Assembly: GCA_012064415.1 (NCBI GenBank)
Contig: SSNU01000143.1
Location: 143,876-187,639, forward strand
Direction: 5' to 3'
Length of the DNA stretch: 43,764 nt
DNA from: Gyrodactylus bullatarudis
Lineage: Eukaryota; Platyhelminthes; Monogenea; Gyrodactylidea; Gyrodactylidae
Shown: one piece after another, positions 30,561-39,743 of the stretch
Numbering within the stretch: position 1 is the first letter of the stretch
Layout: each line of letters starts with the position of its first letter
Program-made: the position numbers and the translations under genes
Notes under the pieces: model-generated
Told to the model about the DNA's origin: nothing
Database searches by the model: none
What the model saw: only the letters and a program-made list of their open reading frames with translations

Positions 30561-31343
30561 ATAAGTTCTGCTTTACATTCATCATTTTCATACAAAAATA
30601 GTAATCATGTACAAAATTAATAATAATAAGTAAAAGGAAAATAGAAAAAAAGAAGAAAAATATTTTTATATGTGTACAATAATAATTAAAATAGTTTTCA
30701 AAATTATGTTATAATCTAAATCTATGAAAAAAAATATATAGTCATCAGTATTGATTCTTCAAGTATTTTTCAATCACAATAGAATTATTACTTTGGGAAA
30801 TTAAGATACTTTGTCTAATTTCTTCAGAATTCTAGATTTTTCCATTAGTATTAAAACAAATAAAAAAGATTAGCTTCTGTCACCAATGTTGCATATTCAG
30901 ATAATTATAATCTCATTATCGAGTATTTCACTATCTTCAAGTCATTTTTTTAACTAGTTGATCACTATTTATTCACATTTAAGATTCGTAATTTTTTAAT
31001 AGGACCAAGTCCTAGCAGGGATACATATTATAGCTTTTTTCTAGTTTATAATACAATATTTATTCTGTAAAATCTTTTGTGGAAATTCAAAAGAGTAATT
31101 ATGTGATCAGTGATCATTATTGATTACACTTCCTGCTGTGATGAATTAGATCCAACAGGTGAGCTTAAACTTGAGATGTTATTTTTTTATCTAAAAAGGA
31201 GACATATTTTCTTATATGGGTTAACAGACTATAAGTGATCTAGATAAATATAGAATATGAACAAGTTAATTAAGTCTCAAAATTTCAAAAGACATAGTTA
31301 AATTGTGATTCAATATGCTTGTTTAACTCATTACTTCTAGATT
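30561..31343. other. no recognisable gene
   Basis: AT-rich. It may include the 3' untranslated part of the LINE whose tail is at 30515-30560. Confidence 0.3.
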
Positions 31344-31349
31344 TATACA

Positions 31350-32095
31350 TGTTGTACCCAATTTAGGAAGTTGCACAATTCTGGAAGATTTCACTCTCTT
31401 CCTATTTGGGTCGACCAATTTATGAAGATTATTTTTTGTATATGCTAGTTTGACCTTTGTAATACAACAAAAAACATTGTGCACACAAGTAGGCTTATTT
31501 TCTCTTTCTCTCTACCCCCCCCCCCCTACTTTAATACTCACACCTTAAAAGGAACAAATGTATAAGACAAATCTTCTCCTATTGAGTCAAATACATAAAA
31601 GTAAAAAATATTTTGGTATGTAAAAATTAAAAATGGATGACAGGAAGAACTTTTACCATCTCATTGAAGAACAAGCCTCTAAATGAAAGCTCTTCTGAAA
31701 TGATTAAAAAGATTAAAATCCCGGAAAACTTTGATACAAAATCAGGTACATATCAAAAGTCAAATTTTCTAAGGTTGTCAAAATTATCAATAAATTTACT
31801 CAATCTTAAGTGTCATAAGATCATTGTCTTGTAATGATAAATGATTCCAATGCTACAAACATGTTTTCATTCAACTCAATGAACTAGTATGTAAAAGGGG
31901 GATCGTTTTCCCTATTTGCGTGTGAAAGTGGAGGGAGGTGCAGAGAGAAAGAGAAAATGTGTGGGCCATGTTTTTTGATGTATTGCAAGGGTCAAATTAG
32001 CATACACCAAGAAAATTCTTCCTAAATTGGTCGACCAAAATAGGAAGTGAGTGAAATCTTCCAGAATTGTACAACTTCATAAATTGCGCACAACA
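31350..32095. mobile_element. long-inverted-repeat element with TATACA duplication
   Basis: Arms of about 190-200 bp (31350-31550 and 31885-32095) are inverted copies. They share TGTTGTnCnCAATTTA at the ends, AATTCTGGAAGATTTCACTC and the palindrome TTGGTCGACCAA. TATACA occurs at 31344-31349 and again at 32096-32101, directly outside both ends, so it is probably the target-site duplication. The centre contains an ORF (31637-31834) without recognised homology. Non-autonomous; superfamily unknown. A run of 13 C lies in the left arm near 31516. Confidence 0.85.
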
Positions 32096-32101
32096 TATAC
32101 A

Positions 32102-32551
32102 TCTTTCATAGTTGAGGAAATTAGTAGTACTCTTTTTTCTTTGGTTTTAGTTAAGAAATCTCGAGTTAATTTCTTTCTTGAATTCAAATAAACTCATTTT
32201 TTATGATATTTGGTAACTTTTCAAATAATTTTTTGCTTCTTGTGAAGATTGCCAGATTATTGATTTGGAAGGTAGACTGAGTTTTTTCCTGTATAGTTCA
32301 GATAGTTTACGTCGGAAATTTTTGGCAACTTTCTGAATCTTCAGGGACCATTCGGGCTTCTCAGGATTCCAGCATCCTGCACAAAATTCAACAATGGATC
32401 GTGCCATCATTCATGAAGTCGTTTTTTATGCATTTATGAATTAGCATGCATCTTGATATGAAGGATCTAGATGAATATGTGTATTTTCTTTTTGTGTTTA
32501 TTATAACTGGGTGTACAATCGTTTGAAATTTTTTTCTTCTTTTTCCTTTTC
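32102..32551. other. no recognised gene; one minus-strand ORF
   Basis: The minus-strand ORF 32410-32201 (ARSIVEFCAGCWNPEKPEWS then KIQKVAKNFRRKLSELYRKK) looks protein-like but matches nothing I recognise. It lies downstream of the GIY-YIG fragment on the same strand. Confidence 0.3.
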
Positions 32552-32980
32552 TTATTGTTCATTTATGGTATTTGAAATAATTAACAATAAAAAATAATAA
32601 AATAAAATCATGAAAATGTTATATTGGTGTTTATTGACTGGTGCTGAAATATTTTGTAATTTTGTTCGTACCTGATGACACATCAGATTTTCTGTTTCTT
32701 TTACTGTATTCCTCTGTTGGCTATTAGTTAGTGTTGGCCCGTTTCTTCCTACTACCATTTTTCTAACATTGGGCCATGTAAATGCTAGAGGTTTCGCGAT
32801 TTTTTTTGTTTTCATAAGGTTGGTTTTTCCCTCTTAATAAAGAAGGCTTCAGCAATTTTCAGGGTGTTGACTTTTTTCCCATTTAGTCTATAAAGTATAT
32901 AAAAGTTTGAGGGGGAAGCACTCTTGTCATATACCTTGAGATGTTCTCTCACCACGGCTAATAAGTTAAAGGTTCCCTGG
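32552..32980 (-). pseudogene. retroelement GIY-YIG C-terminal fragment, family 2-like
   Basis: The minus strand reads AVVREHLKVYDK, NFYILYRLNGKKVNTLKIAE then AFFIKREKPTL. This lines up with AVRDHLRTC, NFEIIYKSYG and LKGVEAYLINEEKPNL at 11.1-11.3 kb. It continues after a frameshift into the ORF 32815-32552 (ENKKNREAF in one frame, KPLAFTWPNVRKMVV in another), a tail of unknown role. The GIY-YIG core itself is not preserved. Confidence 0.55.
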
Positions 32981-33339
32981 GAAATTTTGTCCCAAATGAA
33001 TACAAAGTAATCTCCTTGAAAGCAGGTTACTCAGAGATTAACATGTGAAGTTGAAAATCTAAAAGAGTTGAGTTACAGAGTAAATAAAAAAAGTGGGAAA
33101 CCGTATCTGCAAATTCTAATGCCAAATGAACGATTGAGCAAATCCCTCTGAATACATTTAAAGTATATTTTTTATAATATGGATTTTAAATAAAAAAGAC
33201 GATAAGACGTTTGTTGATATCAAGGATTGAAGAGTCTCAACGCTATTTTTTTCAGAATCATCATTAGACGAGAAAAGTAATCATTTCTATTTTTCTCAAA
33301 AAACACGCATTTTGAACTGATATTGGATCGTTTGAATTT

Positions 33340-34797
33340 ATCAATTTCCAAGCAAAAATAGAAAGTTGACTTTCGCATATGAATTGTTTATTTTCTACAA
33401 TCTCTACGACTATTTTTGGTGTACTAGTTCATTGCTGATCGAAGTTAACGCCTTGAAATCAACAAAAAATCTGAGCTCAAAATAAAAAAAAATTAAAAAA
33501 TCGTGGCATTTTTTTTCAAACTGAGAATATTTTGACAATATTATTGGCTATCTTAGAGCTGTTCTAATGCATGAAAATAGTGTCTAACACAATGTTCCAA
33601 TCACTAATTTCCAGTCATCGAAAACGATTACAATTATTAAAATCATCATATACCATCGCGACGTTGAAAGACGTTTGTATAACGTTAGGATGATTGTCCA
33701 GATAATAAAATTTTATGCCCGATAGTTATCATTATTATTAATAAGTAGGGGTACAATAGATACTGGAAAAATACTAGTTCAATTTAAAAAATTACAAATT
33801 TAGATTTTACAACATTCATTTTAGAATGAGCAAATGACCTTGATTTTATCATTTTGCATACTAGAAGTAAATCATATATTTCTTCGTTTTCAATTTAAAT
33901 AAGAAGAATTTTCATATTAACAATCAGGAGAGTGGTTGAATTTAGAGTGTACAATATTCATTTATGAAAATTATATTACCTAGTGGTTTTGTTTCTCCTA
34001 TAGAAAAAATTTAGATAATCATTATATAGACATATATCTATATAGATATATAGAATTCATCAATTTCCAAGCAAAAATAGAAAGTTGACTTTCGCATATG
34101 AATTGTTTATTTTCTACAATCTCTACGACTATTTTTGGTGTACTAGTTCATTGCTGATCGAAGTTAACGCCTTGAAATCAACAAAAAATCTGAGCTCAAA
34201 ATAAAAAAAAATTAAAAAATCGTGGCATTTTTTTTCAAACTGAGAATATTTTGACAATATTATTGGCTATCTTAGAGCTGTTCTAATGCATGAAAATAGT
34301 GTCTAACACAATGTTCCAATCACTAATTTCCAGTCATCGAAAACGATTACAATTATTAAAATCATCATATACCATCGCGACGTTGAAAGACGTTTGTATA
34401 ACGTTAGGATGATTGTCCAGATAATAAAATTTTATGCCCGATAGTTATCATTATTATTAATAAGTAGGGGTACAATAGATACTGGAAAAATACTAGTTCA
34501 ATTTAAAAAATTACAAATTTAGATTTTACAACATTCATTTTAGAATGAGCAAATGACCTTGATTTTATCATTTTGCATACTAGAAGTAAATCATATATTT
34601 CTTCGTTTTCAATTTAAATAAGAAGAATTTTCATATTAACAATCAGGAGAGTGGTTGAATTTAGAGTGTACAATATTCATTTATGAAAATTATATTACCT
34701 AGTGGTTTTGTTTCTCCTATAGAAAAAATTTAGATAATCATTATATAGACATATATCTATATAGATATATAGAATTCATCAATTTCCAAGCAAAAAA
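33340..34797. repeat. 719-bp unit in perfect tandem duplication
   Basis: Units 33340-34058 and 34059-34777 appear identical by reading line against line, and 34778-34797 begins a third copy. The exact shared string ATCAATTTCCAAGCAAAAA (19 bases) therefore occurs at both ends and at the junction. Each unit ends with AT-rich palindromic text (TATATCTATATAGATATA). No coding capacity was seen. The near-zero divergence means a very recent event or an assembly artefact. Confidence 0.9.
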
Positions 34798-36156
34798 ATT
34801 TCATTCATTTATTCATAGTATAAGTTCTCGTTTGGTCTTTGGATGTGCGAAATTTATTGTCTCATATATGTTCTGATCAAGATTGCAAACATTTTCTTAA
34901 ATTGGTGTGGTGCGATGAAAGAAAAATTGAATTATTGTTTCAACTTGATACTTCAGGTAAATACCCTAATCTGAATTAATTTTTGGTTCAATATAGAGGC
35001 AAATCATAAGAAGCACTTTTGGATTCGCCTTAAGGTAAAATGTTTTATCATGTATTATATGATTTCTAAAACAGGGGGAAAAGTAAACAGAAGCTTTGTA
35101 ATGCCCAGGGTAGGAGTATATAACGACATACCTTTTTCCGTTTATATTTTTGCCTGCTGATATTATTTATTCACTTATCATTGACAACTGCTCAACTTTT
35201 ACAAATAATTTTACTTTTGCCTGGGGAACATACATACTAAAAAAGGAATTGATCCCTGTATTAGGTGAATTTCTTGAATCTTGCGAATAAAAAATCTATT
35301 GCCATCTCTCACCAAACTTTTTAAAGTTTAGTCCTGCTAATGTTTGTGAGAACTGTGATCGTACAATAAGGTTCAGAATTGCTTTTTGGAGCCGTTCTGT
35401 TAATCACATTTTGCAATTTCCAATTCAATGTTTATAATGAAAATGTGTCATCTGTTGACTTTTATGAATTTGATTTACGAATTTCTATTCCTTTTTTCAT
35501 TGAGCAATTAAATGACGCCTATATAGAAGAAATTTCAAATCAGTCGTATATCCCTAAAGCACCTGAATGAATCATGCTATTGAATCAAGATGACATAACG
35601 AATCAATGAACCACTTGTTGATTCACGAAACATTGTTCTTCTTATTCTAGACATTAAGACGAATATCGTTGCTCAAGTCTTTCAGGTGTTTCTATTACTT
35701 TTATCTTATATATCACACCCCCACAAATAGAATATAATTTTAGATTTAAATTTTAGTTTTTAGAGGTTTTTAGACCATAAATTTTGCTTGTTTTTTGAAG
35801 CAATATTTTCGGTTAGAATCTCATTTTAATTCTCTTATTATTTTACAAATTATGATACAAAGTTCGATTATAAAAGCTAATGGTAAAGTATACATTTTTT
35901 GAGTGGATTTGAGTCACCAAAAAAAATTTACTGGGAGAATTTAAATTCTTGTTAGATTTGAAATTTATTCGCTTTCAATTTGAGCCATTTCACGATAGTA
36001 TACCACACTATTTAGTGAGTGTTTTATTGCTGACACGATTGAAATCAGCATGATCAAAACGGATAAACAGATTCTTCGAACCTCTCCCCTCTGGTGTTTT
36101 AAGTCGAAGGTTAAAATTACATTTCTAATGTGTGAAGATTTTCCAATTACATAACT
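34798..36156. other. no recognisable gene
   Basis: Includes at about 34877 a 27-base string (GATCAAGATTGCAAACATTT...) shared with the right end of the element at 26.2-27.4 kb. The small ORF 35379-35570 is hydrophobic at its start but not supported. Otherwise AT-rich. Confidence 0.35.
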
Positions 36157-36388
36157 TCATGACTCATAATCACTGCATGTATTTGTATTATAGTCTGTCA
36201 ATCAATGTCACACAGTGACCTTAGTATACGACAAAATACCTCTTCTCATTATGAACAATGTTAAGAAACGCTCGAAATACAAATTTTGAATTACATTAAA
36301 TAATAGGAAATAACGGAGAGGCGGTTTCTCACTGTGACATTGATTGACAAATAATAATACATATACATGCAGTGATTATGAGTCATGA
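36157..36388. mobile_element. small inverted-repeat element, about 60-bp arms
   Basis: The left arm (36157-36217) starts TCATGACTCATAATCACTGC. The right arm (36330-36388) ends GCAGTGATTATGAGTCATGA. The inner part of the arms shares GTCAATCAATGTCACA. The centre of about 110 bp is noncoding. It abuts the inverted PLE scrap at 36390. Confidence 0.75.
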
Positions 36389-36389
36389 G

Positions 36390-36465
36390 AAAATCAGAAA
36401 ATAATAGAGTTATAATTTTTCATCAGATTTAATTTAACTTCCTTCTTTTACCAACTCTTTTCATC
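36390..36465 (-). repeat. inverted scrap of the PLE 3' end found at 38826-38893
   Basis: About 70 bp match 38826-38893 in reverse complement (TTGGTAAAAGAAG, TTAAATTAAATCTGATGAAA, TTTTCTGAT), with few differences. The CTGATGA here is not followed by GAAA, so no ribozyme is implied. Confidence 0.65.
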
Positions 36466-37265
36466 TGACGAGATTGATACTAAATTCTTAGCCATTTTGA
36501 ACAAAGAAGTAAGAATCTGTTTCAAATACCAACATGAAAATTAAAGTAAAATTATTGTCAATAACCAAGATGCTATTATGAATAAAATTGCTGACTCTGA
36601 TACAAAAAATGAACTTAGCTTTGAGATGTTTGAAATCTTTTGTAATTTCAAAGAAAATAAACATGACCATCTGGAAAAAGATAATACACAAACAAAGTGA
36701 TTTAAATACTAAAAATGGGGGACTCACTATACTTAATAGAGAGGAATTTGAGGTAAAATCTGAAAAATCATTAGTAAAAAAAATCTCTATGAAGATTACA
36801 AAGAAAGTTCCCTCACAGCATTCTTAATAAGTTCAAGAAATTTCTAGTCGAAAATAAAATTTTTCAAAAATTACTATCCCCTTAAGTCTAATAATAACAT
36901 ACTGGGTAAGCCTAGTTAAAGTACACAAAGAAAATAGACCTTTTAGAATGATAATCAACTCAAAATGCAAAGGAGGGTATTAATAATAAGTTATCATTGA
37001 TAGCATAAAATATCTAGATCTAAGTTTAACCATTAAGGATTACAAAAACTATATACAGAAAACCTAGTAATAAAAATATACTGTTGAATTTCAAAAGTAA
37101 CACACCTATCCTGTACAAAGAAAATGTAGTTCGTGGTGAAATCTTGAGAACATTACATCACACAGATAAAGATCAGTGGGATTTGGAACTTGGAAATCTA
37201 ACAGTTATTTTAAATAAAAATAGTTATCCTACAGAAATGATCGATAGAATTTAGGAATAGGTATT
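36466..37265 (+). pseudogene. PLE RT relic lacking its catalytic core, family 3
   Basis: Scattered readings on the plus strand: KILDTKFLAILNKEV (about 36480), then many stops, then the fingers motif LVKVHKENRPFRMIINS (about 36905-36965), equivalent to the LPKxHK-x-PLRPIVS block of PLE RTs. At 37083 a new open stretch gives NFKSNTPILYKENVVRGEIL and DLELGNLTVILNKNSYPTEM, the region after the RT thumb. Motifs A, B and C are missing between them, so about 0.6 kb is deleted. The nuclease domain follows at 37345. Confidence 0.6.
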
Positions 37266-37344
37266 TTATAAAATTTATTCACCCTAAAACATTAAAAATC
37301 AAACTTTAGCCACTAAAAAATAATTCCCAGGATATCGACTCCAA

Positions 37345-38161
37345 ATTCTTCCTAAAACAACAAAACTACTACCTGACCTAGTACCATGGCTCGAGAAGAA
37401 GGGAGTAATCTATCAGTACGATTGTGGAGCTATGTACGTTGGACAGACGGTCAGACCTTTGAAAATAAGAATAAAAGAGCACTTGAGCTCGGGTAACCAA
37501 ATTTCTGCTGTTCAAGAGCACCTGCAGGCTACAAATCATGTCACTGACAAAAGCAACTTCAGCATACTGTTCCAAGCAAACCCAAGCGATTCACGTGCAA
37601 CATGATCTGATGTATTAGACAAGGCCGAGAGCCATTTTCTTAAGTCTATGAATCCGGAACTTTGCAAGCAAAATACTCTCGCTACTCAGTTGGGTATCAA
37701 GGGGAAAAACGTTTCACACGAAAAAGTAAGCTCAAAAAATTGCTAATTTGCTAAACGATTCTCCCTTAGCTAGCTCCACTCAAAAGACAGTTACAAGTGA
37801 ATCCAATAAGCAATTAGTCGAAGCAAATCCCCAATTCACTGAGCTTCTGTCAAGTGTTCCTACAGCAACTACAGATGAGAACAATCCTGCTATCCAAGAC
37901 AAGTCAACTAAAGTTGATAATCCCATTAATTCTCAATCTGCAATTAGTCTTGAAATTGTATTCGCTTCATGCCCAGTAACAACTACGGCTAAGGGTGAAA
38001 ATGCAAATCAAGAAAAGTCAACGGAAGTTGATAATCAAATTGATGCCCAACCTGTAATTATCACTGAATCCAAGAAGTGTGCAATTAAAAAACGAGGAGT
38101 CAAAAGAAAAAGATGTAGCGGGCAGTTACAACTAGATCCCTATCTCAAGAGAAGACAATGA
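37345..38161 (+). pseudogene. PLE GIY-YIG endonuclease with repeat-bearing basic tail, family 3
   Basis: Frame 37381 reads KKGVIYQYDCGAMYVGQTVR then PLKIRIKEHLSS, a GIY-YIG core with V-I-Y and Y-V-G. Next are SAVQEHLQATNH, FSILFQANP, a stop, then LDKAESHFLKSMNPELCKQN with the conserved Glu helix. A frameshift near 37725-37750 leads to ORF 37748-38161. Its tail contains two related about 32-residue repeats (around NPAIQDKSTKVDNPINSQSA and NQEKSTEVDNQIDAQPV) and a basic end (KKRGVKRKRC, LKRRQ) that could be a nuclear signal. GC is clearly higher than the flanks. A ribozyme-like motif follows at 38274. Confidence 0.75.
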
Positions 38162-38251
38162 GCCCAGTAAAACATTACCCCTCCTCCCTGTGATATTCTT
38201 TCAATTAGCATTTGTCCAATTAGAGGATTTTTAATTTTTCATTATGCTATG

Positions 38252-38313
38252 TATAAATATCAGGCCGGTGTAAGAGTCTGATGAGAACCGGTGAAATAAA
38301 AGCTTTATTACTC
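38252..38313 (+). ncRNA. TATA box and hammerhead-like motif
   Basis: TATAAAT (38252-38258), then stem I strand GAGT (38274-38277), CTGATGA (38278-38284), eight bases GAACCGGT, GAAA (38293-38296) and stem III ATAAA with TTTAT around AGC. Then come the cleavage base T (38309) and ACTC (38310-38313), which pairs with GAGT. Stems I and III are good. Canonical stem II is not formed by the eight bases. Instead ACCGG (38287-38291) is complementary to CCGGT upstream (38265-38269). Confidence 0.6.
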
Positions 38314-38469
38314 ATTATTCACTCGTCTTCAAAATCCTCTAAGAAATGAATATTTCTACTAATTCAGATAAAAAATAATTTTTTTGGAACATAGCCCACT
38401 TAATATTTTGTTGTCTAAAATTTATATATATATTTATAAATATATTTATAAGAAATATTTATATAAAAT

Positions 38470-38860
38470 ATAATTTTAGGGTTGTTTTTAAAAATAATAT
38501 AAGTCTTGTTGATAAAATTTCCGAAAAATGCAAATAATATTCTTGAAAGCTGTATTATTTATAAATTGAAGTGTAGCTTTGATAAAAGTTATATTGATCA
38601 AACTGGTAAAAATTTCAAGACAAGAATCAAAGAACATAAAAAAAGTATTTTAAGAAATGATAATAAATCCTATGTGGGCATAAAATTAATTTTGAGGAGG
38701 TTAAAATTCTTAGTGTACAAAAAATCTTTAGAAAGAGGTTCATGAAGCTCTAAAAATTTGCACTAATGATACTTTTAATTAAAATGTTGGTGAAGTGGAC
38801 ATTGAGCAGTGTTGGATTCAGCTTTTTGGTAAAAGAAGAAAGTTAAATTAAATCTGATGA
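38470..38860 (+). pseudogene. Penelope-type GIY-YIG endonuclease fragment, family 4
   Basis: ORF 38506-38745 contains NNILESCIIYKLKCSFDKSY then IDQTGKNFKTRIKEHKKSI. This is the GIY-YIG pattern Y-K-L-K-C...S-Y-I-x-Q-T-G-(R/K)-N-F, with the usual Gly of YIG changed to Asp. After a frameshift it continues KILSVQKIFRKRFMKL and EVDIEQCWIQLFGKRRKLN to a stop near 38850. No RT precedes it directly, so it is a 5'-truncated copy of a family different from family 3 upstream. Confidence 0.75.
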
Positions 38861-38935
38861 AAAATTATAATTCTATTATTTTCTGATTATCAATACTTTA
38901 TTATCAAGGGTCAGCCTCTTGTGTTATTCTATTCT

Positions 38936-39070
38936 CTAATCTGATTGGACAAAACTGATAGGTATGAGAATATGAAAGTATAAAAATAGTATTTTGTTTT
39001 TGATAAATTTCTTGTTCCACTGAAGAAGGCGTGTGAAGACAATCACCGTCAAAACGTTTCTAATATTGAC
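38936..39070 (+). promoter_or_regulatory. ATTGG box, TATA box and hammerhead-like remnant
   Basis: TCTGATTGG (about 38940), TATAAAAA (38979-38986), then 34 bases later CCACTGAAGAAGGCGTGTG (CUGAAGA at 39020-39026). An imperfect hairpin (GGCGTGTGA with TCACCGTC) and AAAACGTTTC follow. In PLE hammerheads a CUGANGA, stem II, GAAA-CGTTT order is expected; here GAAA reads CAAAA, so the motif is decayed. It is the 3' part of the family 4 element. Confidence 0.45.
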
Positions 39071-39099
39071 CAAAATTTTAATATAAAACTAATTTTAGA

Positions 39100-39743
39100 T
39101 CATTATTCACTGATTCGGAAATGAAATAACATTTTTTAGGCTCTAGTGATTACTCATTCCTAACTATCAGCCATTCATATCAATGTTCTCTTTCAATTTC
39201 ATAAATCTGATTGGTTCAGTGAAGATAAAGAAACAATTTTTAATTAAATGTCAATGAATGCAAAAAAATCCTCCTTGTCCATGATGAAATTTAAATATTA
39301 ATATGTGAAAGAATGAGGTTGATTGGTTCATTTCTTTATCACTTTTGAATAAAGCGTAATAACTTCGAGACAAGTTATAACGACTTAAAAGTATTATTTT
39401 AACCAGCTATTCCCTGTTTTAAAAACGACGTAAAAGAACTCAAAAATTAATTTGGACCCTAGTCCAAAGTTATAACGTATTATGAAATATTATTTTAAAG
39501 TTGTTAGTATTATTATTATGATACACTATTTTGGTTTCATTTTATTCGGCATAACGTTTTTTTAAGAAAATTTTATTTGTAATTGAAATTAATCACGCCC
39601 CATTACTTTCCAAAAAAGAGATGTTATCTTGATTCACATTGGTTGATTTCAGTAATTTAAGCGTCAACAAATAGGAATCAATTATTGGTCTTTTAGTTTC
39701 AAGGTACGGCGTGGGATTTTTAAATATTGTTAGGATTATAGAC
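39100..39743. other. upstream region of the hAT element; no gene
   Basis: Contains two TGATTGGTTCA boxes (39212, 39318). GGACCCTAG with TCCAAAGTTATAA (39454-39474) resembles 6784-6805. The minus-strand ORF 39883-39593 is a shadow of the hAT start. Confidence 0.35.

Noticed and set aside
35379..35570. 63-codon ORF with a hydrophobic start
   Set aside because: Could mimic a signal peptide, but AT-rich sequence gives such hydrophobic readings by chance and nothing supports it.
36405..36440. CTGATGA in the inverted PLE scrap (and at about 38853)
   Set aside because: Not followed by GAAA at the right distance; the two sites are one homologous sequence without ribozyme features.
37378..37575. 65-codon minus-strand ORF
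   Set aside because: Lies opposite the GIY-YIG core, which is clearly the coding strand.
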